Shown here in pieces: positions 1 through 10,257 of a stretch of 64,000 nucleotides of DNA. This DNA is from JAOPZW01 sp963835295 (GTDB lineage: Bacteria; Actinomycetota; Thermoleophilia; Solirubrobacterales; Solirubrobacteraceae): assembly GCA_963835295.1 (NCBI GenBank), contig CAWIEX010000010.1, forward strand, positions 682,001-746,000, read 5' to 3'. A program made the translations under genes and the position numbers. The first letter of the stretch is position 1. Each line of letters opens with the position of its first letter. The notes beneath the pieces were generated by a model, which was not told where the DNA came from, did no database searches, and worked only from the letters and a program-made list of their open reading frames with translations.

Positions 1-5
1 GCCAG

Positions 6-542
6 ATGCGCGACCCCAAGATCGGCGAGATCCTCGTCCAGCCCGACGACCTCAAGCAGCGCGTGCGCACGCTCGGGGAGCAGGTGAGCGCCGAGTACGT
101 GGACCGCGACCTGCTGCTCGTCGGGGTGCTCAAGGGGGCCGTCTTCTTCCTCGCGGACCTCATGCGCCACATCGAGATCCCGTGCGAGGTCGACTTCATG
201 GCCGTGTCCTCCTACGGGTCGGCCACCGACTCGAGCGGCGTCGTGCGGATCCTCAAGGACCTCGACACCGCCATCGAGGGCCGCCACGTGCTCATCGTCG
301 AGGACATCGTCGACTCGGGGCTGACGCTGCAATATCTGTTTCGCAACCTGGGTGCGCGCAACCCCGCCTCCCTGGAGGTCTGCGCCCTGCTGACCAAGCC
401 CGACCGGCGCAAGGTCGATCTGCCGATCAAGTTCGTGGGCTTCGAGATCCCCGACCGCTTCGCCATCGGCTATGGCCTGGACTTCGCCGAGCGCTACCGC
501 AACCTGCCGTACGTCGCGGCGTTGACCGGTGTGGAGCCCTAG
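6..542 (+). CDS. hpt: Hypoxanthine (guanine) phosphoribosyltransferase
   Basis: This cytoplasmic purine-salvage enzyme transfers phosphoribose from PRPP to hypoxanthine or guanine. The 178-residue product has the usual family length. The PRPP-binding signature VLIVEDIVDSG lies at residues 95-105, and the LKGAVFF loop near residues 42-48 is where the family binds pyrophosphate. The chosen ATG is only six bases into the window, so an upstream start cannot be excluded, but the N-terminus (MRDPKIGEILV) looks complete. It lies upstream of ftsH in the same direction, as in many actinobacteria, where tilS usually precedes it. Function is confident from family motifs; purine preference is not readable here. 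Confidence 0.95.
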   Translation: MRDPKIGEILVQPDDLKQRVRTLGEQVSAEYVDRDLLLVGVLKGAVFFLADLMRHIEIPCEVDFMAVSSYGSATDSSGVVRILKDLDTAIEGRHVLIVEDIVDSGLTLQYLFRNLGARNPASLEVCALLTKPDRRKVDLPIKFVGFEIPDRFAIGYGLDFAERYRNLPYVAALTGVEP

Positions 543-674
543 CCCAGCGGCAGTCGTGCATCCAGCGAGCGTGGACGCACGTACAGCCTGCATGGGCAGC
601 CCAAACCCCCTGGTACCCTTGCGTCCCCGGGTCCCCCCTCACGTTCGCGGGGCCAGACGCCGATCTAGGTCTTC

Positions 675-2656
<1,982 letters not shown>

Positions 2657-2660
<4 letters not shown>

Positions 2661-3004
2661 GCCACCATCCAGGAGGCGATGGCGACGACGGCCGCCGCCA
2701 CCGCCAGCGCGGGCGCCAGAGTGCGCCTGCGCGCGCCGAAGGCGATCGCGAAGCCGACGGCCAGCAGGAAGCCGAGCACGCCCATCGCCCCGAGCGCCGT
2801 CCACTCCCATGCGCCGGGGATCTGGTGCCACGTCGCATCGGCCGGGTAGTGCCCGTGGGCGTCGGGGTACTCGCACGACTCGTCGCACTGCCAGGCCGAG
2901 ACGAAGAGCCAGAAGAACCCGTGGAGGGCGGCGGCGAGCGAGACGGCGACGCCCGTGACGATCCGGCCGATGGTGCCGAGACGGTGGTTCGCGGTCATGT
3001 CCAT
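2657..3004 (-). CDS. Small membrane protein of unknown function
   Basis: I do not recognise a family. The 115-residue product has three likely membrane segments, at about residues 13-35, 66-88 and 93-113. The loop between the first two holds a CDESCEYPDAHGHYP stretch, with two Cys and two His that could bind metal or form a disulfide outside the membrane. It is convergent with ftsH and their stop codons overlap by four bases. The start is ambiguous: ATG at 3004 or ATG at 2998, two codons later. Nothing nearby gives a pathway, so function stays open. Confidence 0.6.
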
Positions 3005-3064
3005 AGCGGTAGGTACACCGTTGCTGACCGATGGTTAACAACGCGTGTGCGCCATGATGCCGCG

Positions 3065-3352
3065 ATGGCCGTCCTCGTCGACCCTCTGCGCGAGTACCCG
3101 GAAGCCGGCCTGCCCTGGACGCGCTGGTGCCACATGGTCAGCGATGACGGCTTCGAGGAGCTGCACGCCTTCGCCGCCGCGATGGGGATCCCCCGGCGGC
3201 GCTTCCAGGGCGACCACTACGACCTGCACCCGGGGCTGCGCGAGCGCGCCGTGGAGATGGGTGCGGTCGAGGTCGGGACCGGCGAGCTGGTGCAGCGCAT
3301 GAGCGGGCCGCGGGGCGAGCGCGCGCGGGCGCGGCGCGGGCGGGTCGCGTGA
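3065..3352 (+). CDS. DUF4031 domain-containing protein
   Basis: This is a short cytoplasmic protein of about 95 residues. Its features are an N-terminal MAVLVDP, a WCHMVSD segment, the stretch FAAAMGIPRRRFQGDHYDLH and a basic Arg-rich tail. That pattern fits the DUF4031 family of small bacterial proteins with no established function. I chose the ATG at 3065 because the family begins at this 'VLVDP' strand; longer upstream reading in the same frame is just antisense to the neighbouring membrane protein. Its stop overlaps the GTG of the downstream SDR gene by four bases, so the two are probably translationally coupled. Confidence 0.8.
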   Translation: MAVLVDPLREYPEAGLPWTRWCHMVSDDGFEELHAFAAAMGIPRRRFQGDHYDLHPGLRERAVEMGAVEVGTGELVQRMSGPRGERARARRGRVA

Positions 3353-4110
3353 CGGCAGGCCCTGGCCGGCCGGTGCTCGTCACCGGCGGCTCGCGCGGCA
3401 TCGGCGCGGCCGTGGCGCGGGAGTTCGCGGAGGCCGGCGATCGCGTCGCGGTGCATTACGGCGCCTCGCGCCAGGCGGCCGTGGACGTCGCGGCCTCGCT
3501 GCCGGGGGACGGCCACGTCGTGGTGGGCGCCGACCTCGGCGACCCCGAGGCCGTGCGCGCGATGGTGGCCGAGGCCGCAAAGGGCCTCGGCGGCCTCGAG
3601 GTGCTGGTCAACAACGCCGGCGTCTTCACGCCGCACCCGATCACCGAGACGACCTACGAGGAGTGGCAGCGCGCCTGGCACGACACGCTGGCGGTCAACC
3701 TCCTCGGAGCCGCGAACGCCACGTGGTGCGCGGTGCCCCACATGATCGCGGCCGGCGGCGGGCGGATCGTCAACGTCTCCTCGCGCGGCGCCTTCCGCGG
3801 CGAGCCCAGGTCGCCGGCCTACGGCGCGAGCAAGGCGGCCATCGTCGCCTTCGGCCAGTCGCTGGCCCGCGCCCTGGGCCCGCACCGCATCGCCGTCACC
3901 ACCGTCGCCCCGGGCTGGACGGACACCGACATGGCCGCCGACACCCTGGCCGGCCCGCGCGGCGACGAGATCCGCGCCGAGAGCCCGCTGGGCCGCGTGG
4001 CGAGCGCCGAGGACGTGGCGCGCGCGGTGCTCTACCTGGCCTCGCCGGGGGCCGAGATGGCGAGCGGCACGGTCATCGACGTCAACGGCGCCTCGTTCCT
4101 GCGCATGTAG
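3349..4110 (+). CDS. SDR family oxidoreductase
   Basis: This is a classical short-chain dehydrogenase/reductase, a soluble NAD(P)-dependent enzyme of 253 residues. The cofactor motif TGGSRGIG is at residues 12-19, NNAG at 88-91, and the catalytic set Ser144/145, Tyr158 and Lys162 (YGASK) is intact. The C-terminus ends in the typical 'SGTVIDVNGASFLRM' strand. An acidic residue (ADLGD) follows the third strand, as usual. It begins at a GTG overlapping the stop of the DUF4031 gene, suggesting a two-gene operon. The sequence resembles 3-oxoacyl-ACP reductase-like members, but the substrate cannot be read from it. Confidence 0.9.
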   Translation: MTAGPGRPVLVTGGSRGIGAAVAREFAEAGDRVAVHYGASRQAAVDVAASLPGDGHVVVGADLGDPEAVRAMVAEAAKGLGGLEVLVNNAGVFTPHPITETTYEEWQRAWHDTLAVNLLGAANATWCAVPHMIAAGGGRIVNVSSRGAFRGEPRSPAYGASKAAIVAFGQSLARALGPHRIAVTTVAPGWTDTDMAADTLAGPRGDEIRAESPLGRVASAEDVARAVLYLASPGAEMASGTVIDVNGASFLRM

Positions 4111-4119
4111 TCGGGGCCC

Positions 4120-5037
4120 CTACGCGACCTGGATGAGCGCGACGCCCGCGAGCAGCACGGCGACGCCGGCGAGACGCGCGGGGGTGACGGGCCGTCGGGG
4201 CAGATGCATCCATCCGTGGCGGTCGACGAGGATCGAGGCGACCTGTTGGCCGGCGACCGTCAGGCCGACCGTGGCCGCCACCCCGATGTGCGGGATGAGC
4301 AGGAACACGGAGGTCACGTAGGTCGCGCCGCACAGCCCGCCCAGCCAGCCCCACCACGGCACCCTGCGCAACGCCGCCGCGCGCGGCGCCGGCGCGCGTC
4401 CGCGGGCGGCGAACACGGCGAAGACCGCGGCCATCGCCGCGGTGGCGACGACGAAGCTCCACAGGGCGGCGGTGATCGGCGCGTCGAGGTCGGCGCGCAG
4501 CTGGGCGTTGATCGCGCCCTGGACCGGCAGAGCGGCGCCGGCGAGGGCCGCGAACGCGATCCAGCCTGCGCTCTGCGGCGCGGCGTGGCCCGCGCCCTGG
4601 GCGCGGACGATGGAGGCCGCCCCGCCGAGGACCGCCAGCGTGCCGACCACCGCGGCGGCGCCGGCCGGCCGAGGCGCGACGCCGAGCCAGCCCCCCGTGT
4701 CGATCAGCAGCGAGGCGAGTACCTGGCCGGCGATGAACAAGCCCACGGTGACCACCGCCCCGAGCCGCGGGAAGAGCAGGATCCCGGCGGAGATGTACAG
4801 GGCGCTCGCGACGCCACCGACGAGGTGCCACGGCGGCACTTCGACGAGCACGCCGAGCGCGGCCAACGTGCCGGCGGCCAGCGTGACGAGCAGCAGGGCC
4901 GCGGCGCCGACCGCGAGCTGGAGCGTCGCGCCGCCGGCCGGGCTGCCCACCGACGCGCTGAGCTGGACGTTCGCGGCGGCTTGCACGGACAGGAGAGCGC
5001 CGACGAGGAGCAGGAAGGGGATGGCGAAGGCGTGCAC
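4120..5037 (-). CDS. DMT-superfamily transporter (YdcZ/DUF606 type, tandem fusion)
   Basis: This 305-residue integral membrane protein has about ten hydrophobic segments. It shows internal duplication: 'PFLLLVGALLSVQAAANVQL...GLFIAGQVLASLLID' in the first half is echoed by 'ALAGAALPVQGAINAQL...GLTVAGQQVASILVD' in the second. That matches the YdcZ branch of the drug/metabolite transporter superfamily, which is usually about 150 residues, so this is a fused pair. It is divergent from a TetR-type gene and shares a 78-base region with two palindromic operators, so it is the likely regulated target. Its substrate is unknown; efflux of a small toxic compound is the reasonable inference. Confidence 0.85.
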   Translation of the reverse strand: MHAFAIPFLLLVGALLSVQAAANVQLSASVGSPAGGATLQLAVGAAALLLVTLAAGTLAALGVLVEVPPWHLVGGVASALYISAGILLFPRLGAVVTVGLFIAGQVLASLLIDTGGWLGVAPRPAGAAAVVGTLAVLGGAASIVRAQGAGHAAPQSAGWIAFAALAGAALPVQGAINAQLRADLDAPITAALWSFVVATAAMAAVFAVFAARGRAPAPRAAALRRVPWWGWLGGLCGATYVTSVFLLIPHIGVAATVGLTVAGQQVASILVDRHGWMHLPRRPVTPARLAGVAVLLAGVALIQVA

Positions 5038-5045
5038 GACAGAAG

Positions 5046-5101
5046 TTGACCCTGGTCAAGTTTGCTTGGTCAGACTGTAGCACGTACCTGACCGCGGTCA
5101 A
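5046..5101. promoter_or_regulatory. Two TetR-type operators and promoter between exporter and regulator
   Basis: Two copies of the palindrome TGACC-N2-GGTCA lie at 5047-5058 (inside a longer perfect TTGACCctGGTCAA) and 5089-5100. Their centres are 42 bases apart, almost exactly four helical turns, so two dimers would bind the same DNA face. For the leftward exporter gene a -35 TTGACC (5101-5096) and -10 TACAGT (5079-5074) with a 16-base spacer can be read; the right operator covers the -35. This fits autoregulation and repression by the adjacent TetR protein. The palindromes are seen directly; the binding protein is inferred from position. Confidence 0.7.
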
Positions 5102-5115
5102 GTACCGTCTCCGCC

Positions 5116-5715
5116 GTGGCCGATCCCCTGCCGATCGCCGGCGAGCGGCGCGAGCGCGCCGACGCGACGCGCAACCGCGAGCGCGTGCTCGTAGCGGCGC
5201 GCGAGCTGTTCGCGCAGCATGGCGTCGAGAACGTGACGATGGAGGACGTCGCCCGCCGCGCCGGCGTGGCCAAGGGCACCGTCTTCCACCGCTTCGGCGA
5301 TCGCTCCGGGTTGGCGCTGGCCCTCCTCGACGAGCAGGAGCGCGCGATCCAGGACCAGCTGGTGCGCGGCGAGCCGCCGCTGGGCCCGGGCGCGCCGCCA
5401 GTCGATCGGCTCCTGGCGCTCGTCGACGCCCTGCTGGAGCTGCTCGAGCGCCACGGCGACCTGCTCTACGCGGGCGAGACGGGCAAGCCCGAGGCTCGCT
5501 ACGAGACGGGTGCCTACGCGGCGTGGCACCGGCACGTCGCGGTGCTGCTCGGCGCCCTCGGCGTCGACGGCGACCCCGAGGCGATGGCCCACGTCGTCCT
5601 CGCGCCTCTCGGGGCCGAGCTGTACCGCCACCTGCGCGGCGCTCGCGGGCTGGCCGCCTCGGAGGTGCGCGACGCGATCCACGTCGTCGTGCGCCGACTC
5701 GCCAGGACGCCGTGA
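5116..5715 (+). CDS. TetR family transcriptional regulator
   Basis: This is a 199-residue one-component regulator. The N-terminal helix-turn-helix (residues about 22-65, 'VTMEDVARRAGVAKGTVFHRFGDRSGL') is typical of TetR/AcrR proteins. The C-terminal helical part, which binds the inducer in this family, is not recognisable by substrate. It starts at a GTG shortly after the operator pair and is divergent from the YdcZ-type transporter, the standard repressor-exporter arrangement. It probably represses both genes until a ligand binds. Confidence 0.9.
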   Translation: MADPLPIAGERRERADATRNRERVLVAARELFAQHGVENVTMEDVARRAGVAKGTVFHRFGDRSGLALALLDEQERAIQDQLVRGEPPLGPGAPPVDRLLALVDALLELLERHGDLLYAGETGKPEARYETGAYAAWHRHVAVLLGALGVDGDPEAMAHVVLAPLGAELYRHLRGARGLAASEVRDAIHVVVRRLARTP

Positions 5716-5784
5716 GGCTCGCGGTCGGCGCGGTGCAGGGCGGGCCCCGGAGCGGAGACCGGGCGCGGGCGTATCCTGCCCGCG

Positions 5785-7431
5785 ATGCTCGAAGAGGCCG
5801 TCGCGGGCTCGGACGCCGGAGCGCACCTCGAAGCCGGGCGCGCCGCGCTGGGCGCCGGCGCGTGGGCGGCGGCGCGCGACGCCTTCCAGGCGAGCGTCGA
5901 CGAGGCCCCGTCGGCCGCCGGGTTCGAAGGCCTGGGCGTGGCCTCCCGATGGCTCGGCGAGCAGGAGGCGGCGATGCGCGCGCTGCAGCGCGCCTACCGG
6001 CTGCACCGCCGCGCCGGCGAAGCGCGCTCGGCGGCGCGCGTCGCGCTTCAGCTGTGCCTCGGCGAGTGCTACTTCCACGCCGACGTGGCCGTCGGGCTCG
6101 GGTGGGTCGAGCGCGCCGAGCGCCTGCTCGAGGGCATGGAGCCGGGGGTCGAGCAGGGCTGGCTGACGCTGCTGCGCGGGCACCTCGCCCTCCAGGTCGA
6201 CCACGACCCCGCCCGCGCGCGCACGCACGCCGCCGCCGCCCGCGCCATCGGCAGCGATTGCGGGGCGATCGACGTCGAGATGATGGCCCTCGGGCTCGAA
6301 GGCCTGGCCTACGTCTGCGAGGGCGAGGTCGAAGAGGGGATGCGCCGCCTCGACGAGGCGACCGCGGCCGCCGTCGCCGGCGAGCTCGACGACCTCGACG
6401 CGATCTCGAGCTGCTGCTGCTACCTCATCGACGCCTGCAAGCGGGTGCGCGACTTCGAGCGCGCCGCGCAGTGGTGCGAGCACGTCAAGGGCTTCTGCGA
6501 GCAGTGGTCGGACCGGCTGACCTTCGCCGCCTGCCGCGCGCACTACGCGGACATCCTCATCTGGCGCGGCGACTGGACTGCGGCCGAGGCCGAGCTGCGC
6601 GCCAACCTGGGCCCGTTGGCCGACATCCACCCCCACCGCATCGCCGATGGGATGGTCCGGCTGGCCGAGCTGCGCCGGCGCCAGGGCCTGCTCGACGAGG
6701 CAAGCCGGCTGCTCGAGGCGGCCGACGGGCACTTCCTCGCGCCCCTCGTGCGCGCCGAGCTGGCGCTCGACCGGGGCGATGCCGCCGGCGCCGCGCACGA
6801 GGCCGAGCGCGCGCTGCGGCGCCTGCCCGAGAGCGGCGTCACCGAGCGCGCGCCCGCGCTGGAGGCGCTCGTGCGCGCGCGGCTGGCCGCCGGCGAGACC
6901 GACGCGGCGCGCGAGGCCGCCGCGCAGCTGCGCGCGATCGCCTCGCGCTCGGGCACCCCCGCCAGCGCGGGCGCGGCGTCGTTCGCCGAGGGCGTCCTGG
7001 CCGCGGCGGCCGGGTCCTGGGAGGAGGCGCGGCGCGCCTTCGAGGACGCCGTCGACCTCTACGCCCGCGCCGGCGGGCGCTGGGAGGCCGCGCACGCCCG
7101 GCGCCAGCTGGCTCGGGCCCTGCGCGCGCTCGGCCACGACGAGGCGGCCGAGCGCGAGGCCCGCGCCGCCGACGAGGCCCTGCGGACGCTCGGCGCCCGC
7201 GCGGCGGCGCCCGAGGCGACGAAGGCGCCCGCCGGCCTCACGGCGCGCGAGGTCGAGGTCCTGCGGCTCGTCGCGCGCGGGCGCTCCAATCAGGAGATCG
7301 CGACCGAGCTCGTGCTCAGCGTGCGCACCGTCGAGCGCCACATCGCCAACATCTACGACAAGATCGGCGCCTCCGGCCGCGCCGCCCGCGCCGCCGCCGC
7401 GTCCTACGCGCTGGCCGCGGGCGTCGCCTGA
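5785..7431 (+). CDS. LuxR-type regulator with TPR-like helical repeats
   Basis: The 548-residue protein has a long array of Ala/Leu/Glu-rich helical hairpins (residues about 1-470) of tetratricopeptide-repeat style. It ends in a LuxR-type HTH at about 483-540 (GLTAREVEVLRLVARGRSNQEIA...VRTVERHIANIYDKIG). Proteins of this shape are common in actinobacteria as stand-alone regulators, related to the C-terminal half of LAL/MalT regulators but without the ATPase domain. No receiver domain is present. It lies between a TetR gene and a cupin gene with a short gap on the left and 170 bases on the right. Its signal and targets are unknown. Confidence 0.85.
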   Translation: MLEEAVAGSDAGAHLEAGRAALGAGAWAAARDAFQASVDEAPSAAGFEGLGVASRWLGEQEAAMRALQRAYRLHRRAGEARSAARVALQLCLGECYFHADVAVGLGWVERAERLLEGMEPGVEQGWLTLLRGHLALQVDHDPARARTHAAAARAIGSDCGAIDVEMMALGLEGLAYVCEGEVEEGMRRLDEATAAAVAGELDDLDAISSCCCYLIDACKRVRDFERAAQWCEHVKGFCEQWSDRLTFAACRAHYADILIWRGDWTAAEAELRANLGPLADIHPHRIADGMVRLAELRRRQGLLDEASRLLEAADGHFLAPLVRAELALDRGDAAGAAHEAERALRRLPESGVTERAPALEALVRARLAAGETDAAREAAAQLRAIASRSGTPASAGAASFAEGVLAAAAGSWEEARRAFEDAVDLYARAGGRWEAAHARRQLARALRALGHDEAAEREARAADEALRTLGARAAAPEATKAPAGLTAREVEVLRLVARGRSNQEIATELVLSVRTVERHIANIYDKIGASGRAARAAAASYALAAGVA

Positions 7432-7603
7432 GCCACCACGCCAGATGGGTACCGGCGACGCCGCACTTGGGTGCCGCCACGGATGACGGCGCCGGCGCCC
7501 GGCCGTACCGTCGCCAAGCAGAGCCGCCCGACTCGCCGGACGCCGCCAAGGCCCCCGGCGGGCGCGGCTCGCCGCCATGTCACGACGAGGAAGGGAGCCG
7601 CAC

Positions 7604-7984
7604 GTGCCGTCGTTTTCGCAGGATCAGGTCCCGGTCGAGTTCGAGGCCGACATCGCCCTCATCCGGGGCATCGACCAGGGTGGGATGACCATCGCCTTCG
7701 AGCGCCTGAGTGCCGGGGTGGACACTGCGCCGCTCTATCAGGGCCTGCCCGACGACGCCTGCCAGAGCCCGCACTGGGGCTACGTCATCAGCGGGCGCCT
7801 GCGCGCCATCGCCGCCGACGGGAGCGAGGACATCGCGCAGGCTGGCCAGGCCTACTACCTGCCGCCGGGCCACAACGTGGTCGTCGAGGAGGACGCGCTC
7901 GTCGTCGAGTTCTCGCCCACCCACGACCGGGCGGCCACGATGGAGCACGCCGCGAAGATGATGGCTGCGGCGACGGGCGCCTGA
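7604..7984 (+). CDS. Cupin domain protein
   Basis: This is a small single-domain beta-barrel protein of about 126 residues. The barrel motif is readable as 'SPHWGYVISGRLRAIAADG' followed by 'AGQAYYLPPGHNVVVEEDALVVEFSP'. The His of HWGYV and the Glu/His residues could form a metal site, but the set is not complete enough to be sure. I prefer the GTG at 7604 because AAGGGAG lies six bases upstream; an in-frame ATG at 7577 would add nine basic residues but lacks a ribosome site. The MFS gene starts four bases after its stop, so they are likely co-transcribed. The ligand is unknown. Confidence 0.75.
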   Translation: MPSFSQDQVPVEFEADIALIRGIDQGGMTIAFERLSAGVDTAPLYQGLPDDACQSPHWGYVISGRLRAIAADGSEDIAQAGQAYYLPPGHNVVVEEDALVVEFSPTHDRAATMEHAAKMMAAATGA

Positions 7985-7987
7985 GCC

Positions 7988-9256
7988 ATGCGCGATCGCC
8001 GTCTGCTCTCCGGCGCGGTCGGCCTCTCCGCGCTGGGCGACTTCCTCGGCTTCATCCCGCTGGCGCTCTACGTACAGGAGCGCACGGGCTCGGGGATAGC
8101 CGTCGCCGGGCTGTTCATCGCGCTGTGGGCGCCCTCGGTCGCCCTCGGCGGGCCGGCGGGGCTGCTCGCCGACCGCGTCGAGAGCCGGCGGCTGCTGCGC
8201 GACGTCTCGCTCGGGCAGGCGGCGATCGCGGCCGTGCTGGCCCTGACCTTCGGCGGCCTCGCGGCGACGCTCGCCCTGACGGCGCTGCTCGGCGTCGGGG
8301 TCGCGCTGGCCCAGCCCGCCGAGTTCGCGCTCGTGCCCGCCGCGGCCGGCCCCGGCGGCGTCGCTGCGGCCAACGGGCGGGTCGAGGCCGCCCGCTACCT
8401 GGGCTTCACCCTGGGGCCCGTGCTCGGCGGCCTGCTCGCGGCCGCCGGTGGCACGCGGATCGCGCTGCTGGTCAACGCGGCGAGCTTCCTGGCCGTCGCG
8501 CTGGCGGCGCAGGCGCTGCGCGCGCGCCGCGAGCCGCGGGGCGGGGAGCGCTCCACCGAGCGCGCGCGCGACGGCATCGCCTTCCTGCTCAACGACGGCG
8601 TGCTGGCGCCGGTCGTGATCGCCGCCTTCGTCTCGCTGCTCTTCATGACCGCGTCCGCCACCGCCGAGGTGTTCTTCGCCAAGGACGTTCTGCACGCCGG
8701 CGACACGGGCTACGGCGTGCTCATGACGCTGTGGACGCTGGGGATGGTCGTCGGGTCGACGCTCGTCGCCTCGCGCGTGCCGGCGGCCGCCTACGCCACC
8801 GCGGCGCTGGGGGCGATGGCCCTGCAGGGCGCCGGCCTGGCGCTGCCCACGCTGTGGCTGGTCCTGCCGCTCGCGCTCGGCGCCTATCTGGCGGGCGGCA
8901 TCGGGCATGGCACCAAGAACGTCGTCGTGCGCACGCTCATCCACACGCGCGTGCCCGACGAGCTGCGCGGGCGGGCGTGGGCGGCCTACAGCGCGGGGCG
9001 CAACGCGGCGGAGCTGGTGGCGCTGGTCGGCGGCGGGCTGTTGGTCGCGGCCATCGGCGCGCGCTGGACGCTGCTGGCGGCCGGCGCCCTTCCGGTCCTC
9101 GCCGCCTCGGTCGCGCTGGCTCAGGCGGCCCGGCGGCGAACCTCGCCGCCGGCCAGCCTGACATCGGCGGCGTCGCCGTCGACGACGACGCGGTCGCGGC
9201 CGGCGCGCTTGGCTTCGTACAGGGCCGCGTCGGCGGCGCGGAAGAGCACGTCGTAG
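7988..9256 (+). CDS. MFS transporter
   Basis: This is a major facilitator superfamily permease with about 12 hydrophobic segments. It has the 'GLLADRVESRRLL' loop after the second helix (MFS motif A position) and a second-half equivalent around 'GIGHGTKNVVVRTLIHTRVPDELRGRAWAAYSAGRNAAE'. This pattern resembles the small drug/unknown exporter group of MFS_1. The open frame has 422 codons, but the last 40 or so (after 'LAQAARRR') are Ser/Thr/Arg-rich and overlap the 3' end of the opposite diguanylate cyclase gene by 136 bases. That tail is unlike a natural MFS end, so the original stop may have been lost. Substrate is unknown. Confidence 0.82.
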   Translation: MRDRRLLSGAVGLSALGDFLGFIPLALYVQERTGSGIAVAGLFIALWAPSVALGGPAGLLADRVESRRLLRDVSLGQAAIAAVLALTFGGLAATLALTALLGVGVALAQPAEFALVPAAAGPGGVAAANGRVEAARYLGFTLGPVLGGLLAAAGGTRIALLVNAASFLAVALAAQALRARREPRGGERSTERARDGIAFLLNDGVLAPVVIAAFVSLLFMTASATAEVFFAKDVLHAGDTGYGVLMTLWTLGMVVGSTLVASRVPAAAYATAALGAMALQGAGLALPTLWLVLPLALGAYLAGGIGHGTKNVVVRTLIHTRVPDELRGRAWAAYSAGRNAAELVALVGGGLLVAAIGARWTLLAAGALPVLAASVALAQAARRRTSPPASLTSAASPSTTTRSRPARLASYRAASAARKSTS

Positions 9257-10206
9257 CCGACCTCCGCGCCGTGGGCCGCGGCCACGCCGATCGAGATCGT
9301 CACCGGTAGGCCCCCCGGGCGCGCGTCGGACAGGGCCACGCGGGCGCGGTCGGCCACGTCGCGGCCCTCGCCCAGCGTCGTCCCGGCCAGCACGATCAGA
9401 AACTCCTCGCCGCCGAGGCGGTAGATCAGCTCGAACGAGCGCAGCTGCTTGCGCAGCACGTACGCGGCGTCCTTGAGCACCCCGTCGCCGCGCTCGTGGC
9501 CGTAGCGGTCGTTGACCGCCTTGAAGCGATCGAGGTCGCACACCAGCACGCAGACCGACTCGCCGGTCTGCGCCGCCTGCTCGGCGATCTCGGCGAAGCG
9601 AGCCTCGAGCGAGCTGCGGTTGAGCAGCCCGGTGAGCGGGTCGAGGATGGCCGACGAGCGCTGTCGCATCTCGCTGCTCATCAGGAACTGGGCGAAGACG
9701 GTCAGCCCGGCCGAGGCGCACAGGCCGGCGGTCGTGTAGGTGGGGTCCGCCGCGAAGCTGGCGGGGTCGACGGCGAGGGTCGAGCCGAGCAGGACCACGA
9801 CGGCGATGGCCAGCCCGGTCCACACGCCGCGCGCCGAGAAGCGGGCGGGCAGGGTGACCAGCGGCAGCAGCATCAGCGCGATCCCTGGGCTGCGCGGCCC
9901 GCCGCTGATGGCGATGCCGACTCCGAGCAGCACCTGGGAGCTGACGACCGTGGCCGCGACCACGTACTCGGGGCGGGCGCTCTTCGTGATCATCGGGCGC
10001 AACACGGCGTAGATCGCGAGCTGCAGGGTGACCGGGACCATCGGCCACCAGCCGACCCACGGGATGGCCGAGCCCAACCCGACGGCGAGCGCGGCGTACA
10101 TCAGCGCGCGGGGGCGCGCGATGCGCGCCTCCATGTCGAGCAGGCGCGTGCGATCGAGCTCGGTCGGGCAGAGCCATGTGCCGTTTGAGGCCATCAACGC
10201 GGTCAT
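9121..10206 (-). CDS. Membrane-bound diguanylate cyclase (GGDEF)
   Basis: This enzyme should make cyclic di-GMP from two GTP. The 361-residue product has about six N-terminal membrane segments (residues about 25-180), then a GGDEF domain. The domain opens with DPLTGLLNRSSLE, contains the metal motif CDLDRFKAVND and the active-site loop GGEEF, and ends with ALYEAKRAGRDRVVV. All core residues are intact, so activity is expected. No EAL domain is fused. ATG at 10206 is chosen; ATG at 10194 is an alternative. The gene is divergent from folP (51 bases between starts) and its 3' end runs into the MFS frame. Confidence 0.9.
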   Translation of the reverse strand: MTALMASNGTWLCPTELDRTRLLDMEARIARPRALMYAALAVGLGSAIPWVGWWPMVPVTLQLAIYAVLRPMITKSARPEYVVAATVVSSQVLLGVGIAISGGPRSPGIALMLLPLVTLPARFSARGVWTGLAIAVVVLLGSTLAVDPASFAADPTYTTAGLCASAGLTVFAQFLMSSEMRQRSSAILDPLTGLLNRSSLEARFAEIAEQAAQTGESVCVLVCDLDRFKAVNDRYGHERGDGVLKDAAYVLRKQLRSFELIYRLGGEEFLIVLAGTTLGEGRDVADRARVALSDARPGGLPVTISIGVAAAHGAEVGYDVLFRAADAALYEAKRAGRDRVVVDGDAADVRLAGGEVRRRAA

Positions 10207-10257
10207 CGGCGGGCGAGCACCCCGGTTGAGAGCCGGTGGACCTACGATCAACGCACG

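Noticed and set aside
7580..10177. 865-codon minus-strand frame over the cupin and MFS genes and the opposite frame of GGDEF
   Set aside because: It reads through three better-supported genes and has repetitive Arg/Gly composition.
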